64,000 bases of DNA from Taudactylus pleione (GCA_031769625.1 JAUIMM010000701.1:372001-436000); one strand, 5' to 3'; positions 47,910 through 59,280 are shown, counted from the first letter of the stretch. Made by a program: numbers and translations. Notes: generated by a model not told the origin, from the letters alone.

Positions 47910-49034
47910 CAGGGCCGGTTCTATGGTTACGCATGGTAAGCGGCCGCGCAAGGCGCCACATAGTGAAGGGCGCCGCGGCCACGACCATGCAGATTTCAGT
48001 GGCTTACCGCGGTGCAGACTGTGTCTCTGTGACACAGCTGCACCGCGCGTGTAGCGCTAACCGGACGGAGTTCGGCTGTGTTGGCTACACAGTGCCAAAC
48101 ACACAGCCGCCGGTGCCGGCATCTGTGTGTTTGTTTCAGCAGCTAATGAGAGTCTGTCAGACTCTCATCGGCTGCTGCAGCTCCCACTGCGGGAGCCATC
48201 TTCCGGCTCCCGCAGTGGGTAATGGGAGAGACGTCGTCATGACGACATCTCTCCCATAATGCAAAGCGGCCCTGGAGAATGGTCGGGAGTAGCTGATATC
48301 GGCGGCGGGAGCAGGAGCGGGGGGTTCAGGTAAGTGTTTTTTTTTTTTTATTACGTGTGTCTCTACTGGGGGGGCTACAAGGGGGGATTACTACTGGGGG
48401 CACTTGAAGGGGGGATTACTACTGGGGGCACTTGAAGGGGGGATTACTACTGGGGGCACTTGAAGGGGGGATTACTACTGGGTGTACTTGAAGGGGGGAT
48501 TACTACTGGGGGCACTAGACGGGGGGATTACTACTGGGGGCACTAGAAGGGGGGACTACTAGGGGCACTTGAAGGGGGGATTACTATTGGGGCACTAGAA
48601 GGGGGACTACTACTGGGGGCACTTGAAGGGGGGCTAATACTGGGGGCACTAGAATTGGGGCTACTACTGGGGGCACTTGAAGGGGGGCTACTACTGGGGG
48701 CACTTGAAGGGAGGATTACTACTGGGGGGGGACTACTACTGGGGGCACAACAATGGGGGGACTACTACAAGGGGGGACTACTAGGGGCACTACAAGAGGG
48801 GGGATTACTACTAGGGGCACTGCAAGGGGGGACCACTACTGGGGGCACTGCATGGGGGGAGGACTACTACTGGGGGCACTGCATAGGGGGACTACTACTG
48901 GGGGCACTATATAAGCTTACTAATGGGGGCACAAGGGGCACTGCACAGGGGGGACCACTACCGCGGGCACTGCATAGGGGGGGCGCCAAAAAACCTACTC
49001 GCTTACCAAAAAATTTGGGCTAGGGCCGGCCCTG
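47910..49034. mobile_element. Nested hAT-like element with G-run minisatellite
   Basis: CAGGGCCGG and CCGGCCCTG ends, flanked by ACTACACA on both sides (47902-47909 and 49035-49042). The left third is CpG-rich with a CCCACTGCGGGAGCC hairpin near 48183-48217. A CAGGTAAGTG splice-donor-like motif is at about 48328-48337. The right half is a minisatellite. Confidence 0.85.
48365..49000. repeat. G-rich minisatellite
   Basis: Degenerate units of about 25-30 bases such as GGGGGGATTACTACTGGG, then GGCACTTGAAG, in tandem, with runs of 4-8 G in every unit. Related short units occur in the smaller hAT MITE at 13092. Confidence 0.9.
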
Positions 49035-49292
49035 ACTACACACTACAGTATATGCCTGCATGCAGCTTTGCAATTATGAACCTTGCAGAATCAGGCCCTC
49101 AGCGTGCAGGATAACTTAGTTAATCTCAGTGTGAGTGTGCCAGGGATATGTAGAGAGAGAGAGAGAGAACGAGATACAAAGTGGGAGGAAATAAGAAAAG
49201 ATAGTACTACAGGAGGCAATGATATGAAGAGTAATCTTTTGCCTCTGACATCTGAACACACAAAGCAGGATAGATACAGCAGTTCTCACTAT

Positions 49293-49810
49293 GGGCCTGA
49301 TTCAGCAAGGATCACAGTTGCTAAGATGCATGGAATAGGCTGATTATTGAGCACTGCGCATGCTTATGCATCGCAGCGCATGTGCGCAGACCGCCCACTG
49401 CGATCGGGATCGCAGTGACTACATAGACCCATCGCAGAGTGATTGACAGGAAGTGCCGTTTGTTGGTGGTGACGGGGTGTGGTCGGTGTGCCAGTACGTT
49501 TCAATGTCGTTGTATGGGCGTGCATAAATTATCCACTGCGATGCCATACACAGCCAGAGGCCTCACAGCGTGCGCTGAAGTTAGCAATTCCTTAGTGAGG
49601 TCTGTCCTGCCTTACCTGTGCGTATGGGTCCGATGGTACTCGATGTTACCAATGTTTTCACAGTCTTGCTAACCATATCAGATGTGCGTGTAGGTGAAGT
49701 TAGCGTCCTTATGTAGTGCTGTGGCGGCATTGTGATCGCTATGGATTAGCATACTATAGCAGTTGAACTGCGTGTGTACGCCATATTGTGATCCGTAGTG
49801 AATCAGGCCC
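49293..49810. mobile_element. GGGCCTGATTCAG-ended element (different interior)
   Basis: The ends GGGCCTGATTCAGCA and GTGAATCAGGCCC, flanked by TAT on both sides (49290-49292, 49811-49813). The interior has CGATCGGGATCGCAGTG-type palindromes. Confidence 0.85.
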
Positions 49811-49849
49811 TATGTCCTCATCAGACAGCACAAAATGGGGTTAAGAGAT

Positions 49850-50005
49850 CACTTATACCCCTTTTACACTGCAGATAAAACCCGGGTTACTGCCCAGTGT
49901 AAAAGGGTAAACCTGGGTCCAGAAACCTGGGATTCCAACCCGGGTGCCGAGAAGGGTTAGATCCAGGCTGCGGGCCAGTGTAAACAGGTGTATCTTCCCT
50001 GGGTC
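49850..50005. repeat. Short repeat with CCCTTTTACACTG words
   Basis: CCCCTTTTACACTGC is mirrored by CAGTGTAAAAGGG within 60 bases, and CCAGTGTAAACAGG follows. Looks like a small MITE; ends unclear. Confidence 0.45.
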
Positions 50006-50608
50006 CCATTAACTGCATACAATATGACACACAGAATATATAAAATGTACTTTACAGTGATTCATAAAACAATACATTTGAATTATCTTTAAGGAAAACA
50101 ATATAATATGGCTCTTAATCTATGTCATCAGAGTGTAGAGACGCTCTGGGTGGGTAATTTTTGCGATGTGTAGCCCATAGGCTACAGCAGCACAACGCCA
50201 TCTTTAGATGGCGTTATCTGCGGGGGCCAAAGCTTGGTAAATACGACAGCATTGCATCTCCCATGTAAACCTATGGGGGATGCGGCTGCTGTCGAAATAT
50301 CTTTCTGCGGTCCCTCCATAATACATACATGCATGCGCACTGAGTCAGACTCAGCAGGCTACGTTTCACTGCTAGCGGTAGTAAGGATTGCGGGGACAGC
50401 TGATGTTCGGATCAGCTGTCTCTGCACTGGAGCATTGTTGAATTGTTCCGGTGATTTTGCATCACTTTTACTCACAGTGAGTTGGATACTTAATTATCAG
50501 GGGCCACCCAATAACTCCAGATAATGAATATGCCCCTAAGAAACAAATGTCACACTTTTGCTTACACCTACTGTATTTTTCCCACTTTGTGGAATTTTAC
50601 TGCATACT

Positions 50609-51161
50609 GGGCCTTATTTAGAGGTGCACATATTTGAGTGATTTTTTCAACTGCAGATGCGACAAAAGACCTGAATGCCCTTACAACGCATCTGTTACCC
50701 AGAGTGTACGCACAAAGAAACTGTTACGATCGGGAGAGACAGCATCAAAACTGGGGCGGAAATGTGATGGCCGTTCCTGAGTGGTGACTGGGAGGTGGCC
50801 TGAAGTGAATGCAAAACAAGTCCATTTCATGGGTGTGTTATAGGAGCGTCGTGAGCATGTCAGTGAAAGCAACGGCATTCTCAGATGCAGAGCCGCAGTC
50901 ACAGAGGCCAAGTTCAGACGGAGAAACTGCACCTGCCAAAGGGGTGGTGCACGTGTTGATGGTGTATCGGATGGTGCGTCAATGGTGGCGTGTTGAGAAT
51001 CACCGGGGTTGTTACAGTGTGCAGAGACGCTGAAGGCGGGCATCTCAGTCCTTGCTTATTCAGACGCTGACTACTACACCAGTGGAAGGCTGATACTAAC
51101 ATTTGCATATTATCGCAGCTGCAACTCCGGCAACAGACACAAGTGCCTCTGAATCAGACCC
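50609..51161. mobile_element. GGGCCTGATTCAG-type element, diverged
   Basis: The ends GGGCCTTATTTAGAGG and CCTCTGAATCAGACCC are inverted. The flanks ACT/ACC match in two of three bases. Interior unlike the hairpin copies. Confidence 0.6.
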
Positions 51162-51169
51162 ACCGTGTC

Positions 51170-52435
51170 ATTAAATCAATTACAAGTGATCTAACAAATG
51201 ACAATACTAAGGTACTAGAGAGACCTGTGTACATTTGTCTTTCCACTTTCCTCCATGGTGATGAATTAAAATAAAAAAAAAATCGGTTTCCAAAAATCAA
51301 TAAGTCAATATAAAATGTACTTGTGTAGACAAACAAAGAAGTTATTCATATAGTTTAAGTGAAACATTACTAAAAGCATTAAACTTGTTCTGGCTGTGAA
51401 AGGGTAAAATCTCTCCAGGGGTTTAGTGGTTAAAATATCTGTCATGGTTTTCGAGCTCATAAGCATTTAGAATTCTTCGCTTTCTGTGTTTCTCATAACT
51501 GATTTACATATTTTCTTGACTCAGTGATGCCTCAAAATTTGTTCATCAGTTCCTTATGCGTCTTAAATATAGTAATATATTCTGGTCTTTAACGTAATTA
51601 TAACTGGAATGCTACAGTAGCTCAATAACACTGTTCGTAAATTAGTTATACTGAAGGTTGCGCTTTACTTTGCTCTTCATGGTTTTAATGCACTGTAAAA
51701 CCCACATGGAGCCAATTGAATAGATGATCATTGATCCATATGGGACACGCATCAGAGGCACATGATTCGTGCACATCGGAATGTATGGAAAAAATCCTGC
51801 ATTCATCTAATTTTTCCACTGGGTACCTCTGTGCACTCTGTTTAGAACACACCAGACAAGAATGTAACTCTCACAAGTATTACAGTATTAATATTATAAC
51901 TTATTTTGCACCAGCGTATTCTGCATAAAGATGTGCACAGACCACAGTGTTTTGGTAAATCGTCGTCGTGTTTTGGTTTTGGCAAAACCACCCTCAAGTG
52001 TTTTGGTTCAGTTGTGGTTTTGGGTTTCTTTAAAAATTTATTAAAACAGCTAAAATCATGTAACTTGAAACTGTTTTTGATCCAATAGTAATAGCATTAT
52101 TGACATCAATAACACTTATTTCCAGGCAAGTTTGGCTACCTCACAGCATCTGAAATCACGAGGGAGGGACTTAATTGCAATCCAAAGCATGCGAGATACA
52201 GTTTTTAGATCCGAGTTTGGTTTGGTGTGATGACCTGAGTTGGTATTCGGCTCTACTCGAAACCCCAAAGTGATACGAGCCGGGTCACGGTTCAACTTGG
52301 AACCCCAAAGTTCGGGTGTGTTCGGTCTTCAGAAAAACCGAAACGCTCATCTCTAATTCTGTATTGCTTTACAATTAGTATGGGCGAAGACAAACAAGTA
52401 TAATAGAAGATATGGAGAAAAACTTTGTTACAATG
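51170..52435. other. No recognisable gene
   Basis: AT-rich intron. 51930-52350 has repeated GTTTTGGTT and CCCCAAAG words, suggesting a degraded repeat. No conserved exon recognised. Confidence 0.35.
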
Positions 52436-52439
52436 GTAA

Positions 52440-52680
52440 CAATGTGAGTCTGATTCTGAGTTCAGAGCAAAGTACAAAAGGGCAAGTAACTGTGCACTTT
52501 GTTAAAACCATGCTCCAGGTGGGGCAGATGTAAAATGTGCAGAAAAAACTAGATGTGGGAGGAGTGTGTCCAAACTGAAATCTAAATTGCAGTGTAAAAA
52601 TAAAGCTGTCCAGCATTTGTGGACTACATGCAAAAGCAGCCAATATTTATCACACATGCAAAAATAATAAATGTATTTGT
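52440..52680. repeat. Dispersed repeat shared with 63778-63960
   Basis: ATTGCAGTGTAAAAATAAAG, CATTTGTGGACTACATGC and AAAAGCAGCCA recur at 63896-63950. Starts with a GTCTGATTCTGAG motif reminiscent of the GGGCCTGATTCAG ends. Confidence 0.65.
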
Positions 52681-52861
52681 ACTCCTCGCAGTGTTACAAG
52701 ATTTATTCCAGATACACTGTCACTTGCTTTTTTTTAGCTTTGCTCCCAACTCAGAATAAGCCCTGATATGTCATTCAAAATATAAAAGGTTATGGTCTGT
52801 AATGTATAACTGTTATTTAACATACTAGTATGCCCCTGGCGAATATTTAGTCAATTTGGAT

Positions 52862-53567
52862 GCTCTTCCCTGACCTACTTTCTCCAACACGTGGATTTCA
52901 GGCTCGCAAATCACAGCCAATCAGCACCGGGTTGGCGTCTTGAAGGCAACGTCTCTTTGCTTTCCACGAGAGCTGCCGGCAGCCGCTGATTGGCGGGAGG
53001 CTGGGAGACGGTCAGGCGGAGTAACAGTGCTTTATTATTTGCATCCATAGGGGCTTAGCTTGCAATACCCCCTGGAAACGCGTAATTTTGCTTCAGAGTC
53101 CGTGGAAAATATATCATCGCACTTACAAATTGCCGAAATATTACAATAAAAAAAACACCAAAAACCATAATGCCCGTGGCCTAGCCGGTGAGTGGTGATC
53201 ATGTGACCTGTAGATATGAAAGCAGCAAAAAGAGGCGTTGCTTTTGAGGCGCCAACCTGGTGCTGATTCTTACACAACTACTCCCAACAGTAATAATAAG
53301 GCCCTGTGACAGGGAGGTGAGCAATGTGTCACATGATATCAGTCAGCTCAGTGGCGCCCCCACCAGACACAAGACTGTGTAACGTGTGCGATTAGTACAC
53401 ACCACACTACGCCTCACCGTCTCCCAGTCTCCTACCAATCAGCGGCTGGCAGCAGCTCTCGTGGAAAGAAGAGATAATAGGCGTTGCTTTTGAGGCGCCA
53501 ACCTGGTGCTGATTGGGAGCTGTAAGGCTGGAATCCACGTGTTGGAGGAAGTAGGTCAGGGAAGAAC
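52862..53567. repeat. Inverted repeat with CCAAT-containing arms
   Basis: The left arm (52862-53023) and right arm (about 53400-53567) are reverse complements with few differences, for example CCAACACGTGGATTTCAG against CTGGAATCCACGTGTTGG. A part of the right arm (GGCGTTGCTTTTGAGGCGCC) also occurs directly repeated at 53233-53252. Confidence 0.75.
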
Positions 53568-53579
53568 GCCGTCTACGAC

Positions 53580-53830
53580 AGCAGCCTCACATGTTGTGCC
53601 GCCTGCGCGCCATTCTTCAGTATGTAGTAGCTACGTCACGCAGCCAGGCGGCCAATCAGGAGCCGATCTGGGCAGAACGTAAACAGCGTCCACAGATGGT
53701 TAGGGCGACGGGTCCAAGTGAGAGCACAGACCACCAGTAGTGCGGGAGAACAGCAGCCGGAGGCGGTCACCCCTATCCCGCTTCCCCTGGGTCACTGTGC
53801 CGGCTCTGGGTTCTGGTAGTTTTCTTCACA
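53580..53830. promoter_or_regulatory. CpG-rich patch with CCAAT and CRE-like sites, possible promoter
   Basis: A locally GC/CpG-rich segment containing CTACGTCACG (CRE/ATF-like, 53631-53640) and GGCCAATCAGG (CCAAT box, 53650-53660), followed by a purine-rich non-repetitive stretch. It sits about 400-600 bases upstream of the first DH exon of MCF2L2. It could be an internal promoter. It could also belong to the adjoining inverted repeat, whose arms also contain CCAAT. No clear splice donor joining it to 54212 was found. Confidence 0.3.
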
Positions 53831-54211
53831 TTTTGAGGTTAGCTAAACTAAAGCATTTATTATGGTTTTTGGCAACAAAAAAAAAAATTAATAAAATTAG
53901 ATACAGTTTTATTCCAAATTCTGTAATTTATTGCTGATTGAAATCCGTCGCCAAAGAATCAAATTAATATCTTAATTATATTTTGAGATATTCAAATTCA
54001 AAGAGCGTTCCGGACAAAAGGACTAAGCCAATAATATATACAGTATTAGATTAATGGTGATGGTCTGTAAGACTGATATTTAATGTAAATATTGATGATC
54101 TGTAACACTGGTATAATTACTTTTTTTTCTATAACAGTACAAACATTCACAAAAGGACATTTTTCTTTTTTTTTATTTATAACAGTATGTATTTCTTTTT
54201 GTATTCAACAG

Positions 54212-54278
54212 CCATATCATTAATGAGTTAATAGAAACTGAACGTGTTTATGTTGAGGAGCTTCAAAATATCATAGAG
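54212..54278 (+). CDS. MCF2L2: MCF2L2 exon, start of the DH (RhoGEF) domain
   Basis: A 67-base exon between a pyrimidine-rich acceptor ending CAACAG and a strong donor GTAAGT. After one base that completes the previous codon it reads HIINELIETERVYVEELQN then IIE. This is the alpha-1 start (conserved region 1) of DBL-family DH domains, with the hallmark ETERxYVxxL. The exon ends on a codon boundary. The next exon starts with GY, as expected for the family. DH domains exchange GDP for GTP on Rho GTPases. The paralogue assignment (MCF2L2 rather than MCF2 or MCF2L) rests on the adjacent antisense B3GNT5. It is too short to appear as a long ORF. Confidence 0.85.
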
Positions 54279-54452
54279 GTAAGTTCTTTTAAGGTTATAA
54301 TATATTATTATTTTGTCATTCTTCAGGTCGCTAGCTATTGTGCAGTAGTTTTTTGTCCTTTCTCTTCCAATGCCTTCACATCTTCCCCCTTTCCCATTAC
54401 TCCTCTCTCTCTATTTGCAGCATTCGTTTTCCTCTGTTCTAGGACCCCTTCT

Positions 54453-54455
<3 letters not shown>

Positions 54456-54507
<52 letters not shown>

Positions 54508-54508
54508 T
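54456..54508. repeat. (TC)n microsatellite
   Basis: About 26 TC units with one interruption, 180 bases downstream of the first DH exon. Confidence 0.95.
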
Positions 54509-54514
54509 GCCCAA

Positions 54515-54773
54515 ATTGTGAGTGTCCACTCACGATGCCGATGTGCGTCCCCGCAGGTCGTACATCGCATCTTCAGATCTGCCGTGCTGTAGGCAAGATC
54601 TGACAATCTCAGTCACGATGCACTGGAATAGTTAGGATAGATCGTTTGTCACATTGGACAGTTTTTGACACCAAATCGTGCCCACGACTGCCAGGGAGCT
54701 GCAGGGGAGCGTTCAAGGGGAAATCGTACACGATATCGCATCGTGAACCACATCGCCAAGTGTGTAGGCACCT
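54515..54773. mobile_element. Degraded GTACACAC-family MITE
   Basis: Right end CGCCAAGTGTGTAGGCACCT followed by TTA. The interior has ACACGATATCGCATCGT. The left end is blurred beside the (TC)n tract. Confidence 0.45.
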
Positions 54774-54779
54774 TTAGTT

Positions 54780-55090
54780 AATGGGTGCTAATTGATTGCC
54801 GACACCTATTCAATTAGCCTGAGTTAACATGGATTTCTGTTCAGGCCTCCTGAGACCCAAACAGAAATTCCTGATAAGTGTGCAGTTAATGAATAAAAAA
54901 AAAACAGTGAACTTTCCACGGACTCTATGAGTTAACACTTGTTAACTGCACTTAACGCAACTTTTTAACACTCGTTATAAAGAAGCTCAGGTGATAAAGG
55001 GAGACTAATTGATTTGCCTCAGGTGATAAAGCCCGAGGCTACCTGACTTTTTCACCTGTACAAAGTTAACACCACTATTTGAATTCCCCC
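54780..55090. repeat. Unclassified foldback-like repeat
   Basis: Contains inverted words: GATTTCTGTTCAGG/CAGAAATTCCTG and CAGGCCTCCTGA/TCAGGTGATAAAG, and repeats of TCAGGTGATAAAG at 54988 and 55019. Ends not defined. Confidence 0.35.
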
Positions 55091-55405
55091 CATAATAGCG
55101 ATGTCCCGCTTATACTGTGGATAATATATATAATTATATTCTTATATATAGCCTCTCCAGCTTTTATGATCCCTATTGCTGGGTATAGGTAATGCCATCT
55201 AAGGATGGCATGAAAAAGGGACAATACGCCTATGAGAACAGAGCAAATCACCGGTAAATGGGATAAAGCTGGAGAAATTCAAGAATTGGTAGTCTCCTGA
55301 ATATTCCAGGAGAGTAGGTAAGTATGCAGCAAAGACAGCTTTACCTGGCATTCTTGCCGGAGGATAGGCTCTTTCCTGTTTTATTATTTTAGCTATGTGT
55401 CAGCT

Positions 55406-55697
55406 CAGTGCCATAACAGGGTGGCAGTGCGCCCTCTGCTGGCCCCTGTCTCTAAACCAGTAATGTCATGACGTCACACCTAGTGGGCAGGGCCACCTGC
55501 TTTGGGAAGTAGAGCATCCTAAGGATGCTCCAGGCTACAGGCTGCAGTGTGCCTGCCTGCTACATCTCTTGGATGCTCTGGGTGGCTCTGCAGTAGTGCC
55601 ATTGGCTGCAGGGTGCCATGGGGCAGCGATGGTGCTGCTCCCAGGGCCCTTCACCCTGTGCGATGGCACAGGTTGCACACCCCTAGTTACAGCCCTG
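55406..55697. mobile_element. hAT-like MITE, no clear duplication
   Basis: CAGTGCCATAACAGGG mirrors CCCTAGTTACAGCCCTG. The interior GGCTGCAGGGTGCC and CCTTCACCCTG are shared with 28183 and 45655. Confidence 0.5.
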
Positions 55698-56145
55698 CTC
55701 CTGCCCACCCACTTCGCTCCACAACACCGTCTCTTATTATTTCCTCACATTGCCTACAAGATTTTGTGCTGTTCCTTACGACTGGAGCTCTCTCTCTCTC
55801 CCTATCAGACACTTCACCTCTCTACCAAGCTTCAAACATGCTCTCAAAATCCACTTCTTTATCAAAGCTTTCCAGCTTTCATCCTAACCCACCGCTCCAT
55901 GCACCTTGCTCGCTGTCTCTCCCCTCTGTGTCACCTCTGTCTGTCAGGACTCCATCAAATTCAGCAGAGGTAAAGGTCTTGCAAACGGAATGGGTATGAA
56001 GTCCCGGCGGATGAGTAGGTATCAGGGCCTATCTTAAATCTCTTTCCGGGATTTGGATGTCGTTATTAAGACCGGCGGCCACATCCCTTGCAGACCAGTT
56101 GAAAAGCTTTAATCAAAGAAGGAGTAATTGGTAATGTGCACTGGT

Positions 56146-56683
56146 CAGAGCCGGCCCTTACCAGTTTGATGCCATAGGCAAAATTTTGGGTGGTGCCCCA
56201 TAGCACTGCCTCTGATACAGCACCCCTCTCCCAGCACAGCACCCATCAACCAGCAGTACAGATCACAACAGCAGCCAGCAACATCCATCACCCCTCACCC
56301 ATTGCAATACTCATCCACAGAGCTGTAACTAGACATTTTGGTGCCCTGTGCCAGCAAGAACATTGGTGTCCCCACCCTCCTGTGTGTCTACCTGCAGACA
56401 GGCCCAGCCTGCTGGACTCTGCAAAGGTCCATTTTGTTACTGGCCACTGCCCCATTGTCTCTGTTTCCTGCTCCTGCAGCTGAATGAGTTGCCGCCCGAT
56501 CAAAGCTGAACAGAAAGCTCTGATCATGGTAGGACAGCAAGAGCAGAGGTGCCGTCAGCCCATCCCGGTCCCGCAGTTGCCTGCTGTCAACCATAACTGG
56601 CCCTAGGCTTGGAATGCATGCCCTTAGGCATTCCAAATGCCATAGGCATTTGCCTAGTTTTCCTATGCCTGGGGCCGGCTCTG
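56146..56683. mobile_element. hAT-like MITE with near-perfect 8-bp duplication
   Basis: CAGAGCCGGCCCTTACC at the left and GGGGCCGGCTCTG at the right, flanked by GCACTGGT and CCACTGGT (7 of 8). Confidence 0.8.
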
Positions 56684-56691
56684 CCACTGGT

Positions 56692-57710
56692 CCTTCAGAT
56701 CAGAAGAGCTAAGAAATTTGTTCCAGACCATTCCTTGCCAAGAAAACCTGAGGAGCTTTTTAGCATTACCCTGGACCTAAGGATACTTATCTTGTCAGTG
56801 CAAGGCAATTTAGAATGGAATTAGAGAATTTTATCCATCCAGCCATCACGAAAACGGACATCCATAGGTCTCAAAGATGGTTACTTTAATGTTGCAGTTC
56901 AACACAGCAAGTTGCACAGGTTCTGTATCTTGGAACTATACTTCCAATTTACCTGTCTGTCTTTCAGCCTGGTGGAGTTAAGAAAGAAATGGGCGAGATA
57001 TGATCAAACCAGGATGATATCCTGGCTTAGGAGAGACAGAATATGCTGTAGAGTAAATGCCAACACAATAACTTTATTGCAGAAACACTGCTGGATTGTG
57101 AACAGGACAAGAGTCAACTAGTTCCTTCAAATCGAATACATGTTCTGGGGGTACATATAAATGCCATTCAGAACAAGGCAGCTCTGAGAGTCGAGATTTG
57201 TTTCAAGATACAACACTTGGCACATCAAGTACAGATCTAGCAGGGGACAACAGTAAATACAGTGCTACAGAGTGTACAGTCTTCAGCTACAGCAGTTAGC
57301 TCTGCTGGATCACAAACAGGCTTTCTTTGGATTTAACTGTCAAAATAGGTGTGCGCACAAGCTGGCATAGGGGGTGCAGCTTCAGCACTTTTCAATCAGC
57401 CAGATCATGGTCTACCCTGTCCCCCCCATAGATTATTCACTTGGGTGGTCAGGTGAGTCCAGGTGAGTATTGTATGTTCCAGAAGTAGGGGGGAACCGGG
57501 TAGACCATGACCCGGGGGAGGGGAAGTTCCGAAGCGGCACCCCCTGTGCTGGCTTCTGTGCATGCCTATGCCTGTCAATAATCATCAAGTAGTCTCTCAT
57601 GTGGTGGCAAAACCAAGATTAAGAACACAGGGAATTCACGCTCAGATTCAGAATAAGTAATGCTTATGACATATTACATCATTAATACTTATGACTAATG
57701 GGGAGCTGGG
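56692..57710 (+). pseudogene. DIRS-like retrotransposon relic, reverse-transcriptase part
   Basis: Degraded plus-strand frames read like the RT region of DIRS elements: an LDLR(I/L) block, PAITKTD, SQRWLL (cf. SxDLKDAY), then FCILELYFQF (cf. FLRFxxxxxxxQF) and later LGVHINAIQNKA. Many stops and frameshifts. The paralogous family is inferred from motif order only. Confidence 0.5.
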
Positions 57711-57711
57711 C

Positions 57712-58085
57712 TGGGAACGGGATCCCGACAGTCAGGATGCCGACATCAGAATACCGACAGCGGCATGACGTCAGATTTCTGTAAGTATTGTAACCCTTAC
57801 CTCAACCCTCCCCCTAACCCACCTTTTCCCCAGCCCAAACCTAAACCCTCATGTCCCGCAGCCTAACCCTCTCCTCTCGCAGCCTAATCCCTCCTAGTGC
57901 CTAACTCTAACCCTCTCCCTAGGGCTTAACCCTAACCTTCCCCCTAGTGCCTAACCATAAGCTTCCCCCTAACCCTAATACTTACATCCGCAATCTGTTT
58001 GTATTCTGATAGTTGGAATGCCACTGTCGATATTTTGACCATTAGAATTCTGACTGACGGGATGCTGACTACATCCTGGGGAACC
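57712..58085. mobile_element. MITE with telomere-like core, inserted in the DIRS relic
   Basis: GGGATCCCGACAGTCAGGAT at the left and inverted GACTGACGGGATGC at the right. The core (57790-57985) is CCCTAACCC/CCTAACCCT-rich. The best-preserved of four such copies. Confidence 0.7.
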
Positions 58086-58464
58086 CCTTTCCTCACAAAT
58101 ATAGCACAAGAGAATTGTTCAGGAAAAGAAGAGAAACCCAATGTAAATGAACTTGAAATTAATGCTGCATGGAAAGCAATTCAGCAGTTACTGGAGAAGT
58201 ATCTTAGAATATTCTCAGAAAACAGAACAGTGGTGGCCTTCATAAATCACAGGCACCAGAAGCACAGCTATAATGTTGGAAGTAGCAAAACTAGACCCTT
58301 GGATGGAAAGAAACCTACAGTCGCTTTTCCATGTCAAAGGCAAAGCAGAATGCAGTGTCACATTATCTAAAGCGCAGGCACAAGAAAAAATTGCCAAGCT
58401 AACAAGATTCTTCTCTAAACACAAAGAGCAAAATTTACTAAGCGGCAGGTTCTAGACCCCGTCA
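58086..58464 (+). pseudogene. DIRS-like relic, RNase H part
   Basis: Reads NVNELEINAAWKAIQQLL then NRTVVAFINHRHQKHS, and after a frameshift DPWMERNLQSLFHVKGKAEC. The order NxxELxAxxxAL, DNTTVVAYINxQGGTxS, ILxWAExNLxSLxAxHVKG is that of DIRS/Gypsy RNase H. Inactive. Confidence 0.6.
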
Positions 58465-59195
58465 GTTTGGTGGTGGTTTGACGGTGAGTTCTAAACCCTG
58501 GTGGTTTGATGGCGGTTTCTAAATGACACCAAAACCACTGACTAGTAATTTTATCTATAGCCCTGTTCTATTATATTCTAAAATGTGTTTTGCAGGTGGT
58601 TTTGTGGCGGTTTTGCAGCGGTTTTGGTCTTAGTAAATTTGCGGATAGCAAAACCGCCACCAAACTGCCATAGTTTAGAACCCGCCGCTTAGTAAATCTT
58701 GCCCAAAGTGTGAGGGACAGAAGCTATACTGTAGATACATTGGCAATCAGATGGAGATTTTTACTAGCCTATGCCTTCCTAAAAAGGATCGAAAAAGTAG
58801 ATGTGACAGTAATTTGGCCACTATGATTTGGTTTGGTTTGGTGGCGATTTGATGGCGAGTTCTAAACCCTGGTGGTTTAACGGTGGTTTCTAAATGACAC
58901 CAAAACTACTGATTAGCAATTTTAGCCATAGCCCTGTTCTATTCTATTCTAAAATGTGTTTTGCAGGTGGTTTTGTGGCGGTTTTGGTCTTAGTAAATCT
59001 GTGGATAGCAAAACTGCCACCAAACTGCCAGGGTTTAGAACCCACCGCTTAGTAAACTTTGCCCAAAGTGTGATGGACAGAAGCTATACTGTAGATACAT
59101 TGACAATCTGATGGAGGTTTCTACTGGCCTATGTCTTCCTAAAAATGATCGAAAAAGTAGAAGTGACAGCAATTTGGCCACTATGTCGTGGTTCC
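58465..59195. repeat. Tandem duplication, two copies of about 365 bp, containing a palindromic MITE
   Basis: Copy 1 (58465-58835) and copy 2 (58836-59195) share GAGTTCTAAACCCTGGTGG, GACAGAAGCTATACTGTAGA and GATCGAAAAAGTAGA in order. Copy 1 overlaps a palindromic element (58426-58704) ending CGCTTAGTAAATCTTGCCC. Confidence 0.8.
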
Positions 59196-59280
59196 CAGTG
59201 GTTGCTCCCGGCCTATTACTTTATGGTCTTCACCCAAATGTGTAACAACTAAATTTGATGGCATGGAAAGTTAGTGGAAA

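Larger units (their letters stand above)
47515..49098. mobile_element. GGGCCTGATTCAG-type element interrupted by a hAT element
   Basis: The ends GGGCCTAATTCAGCA and GCAGAATCAGGCCC are flanked by TCA (47512-47514 and 49099-49101). Removing the nested hAT copy (47910-49034 plus one target duplication) leaves about 450 bases, the usual family length. Confidence 0.8.

Noticed and set aside
53068..53085. GGAAACGCGTAA resembling the GAAACGCG part of a hammerhead
   Set aside because: No CUGANGA box or stem II precedes it.
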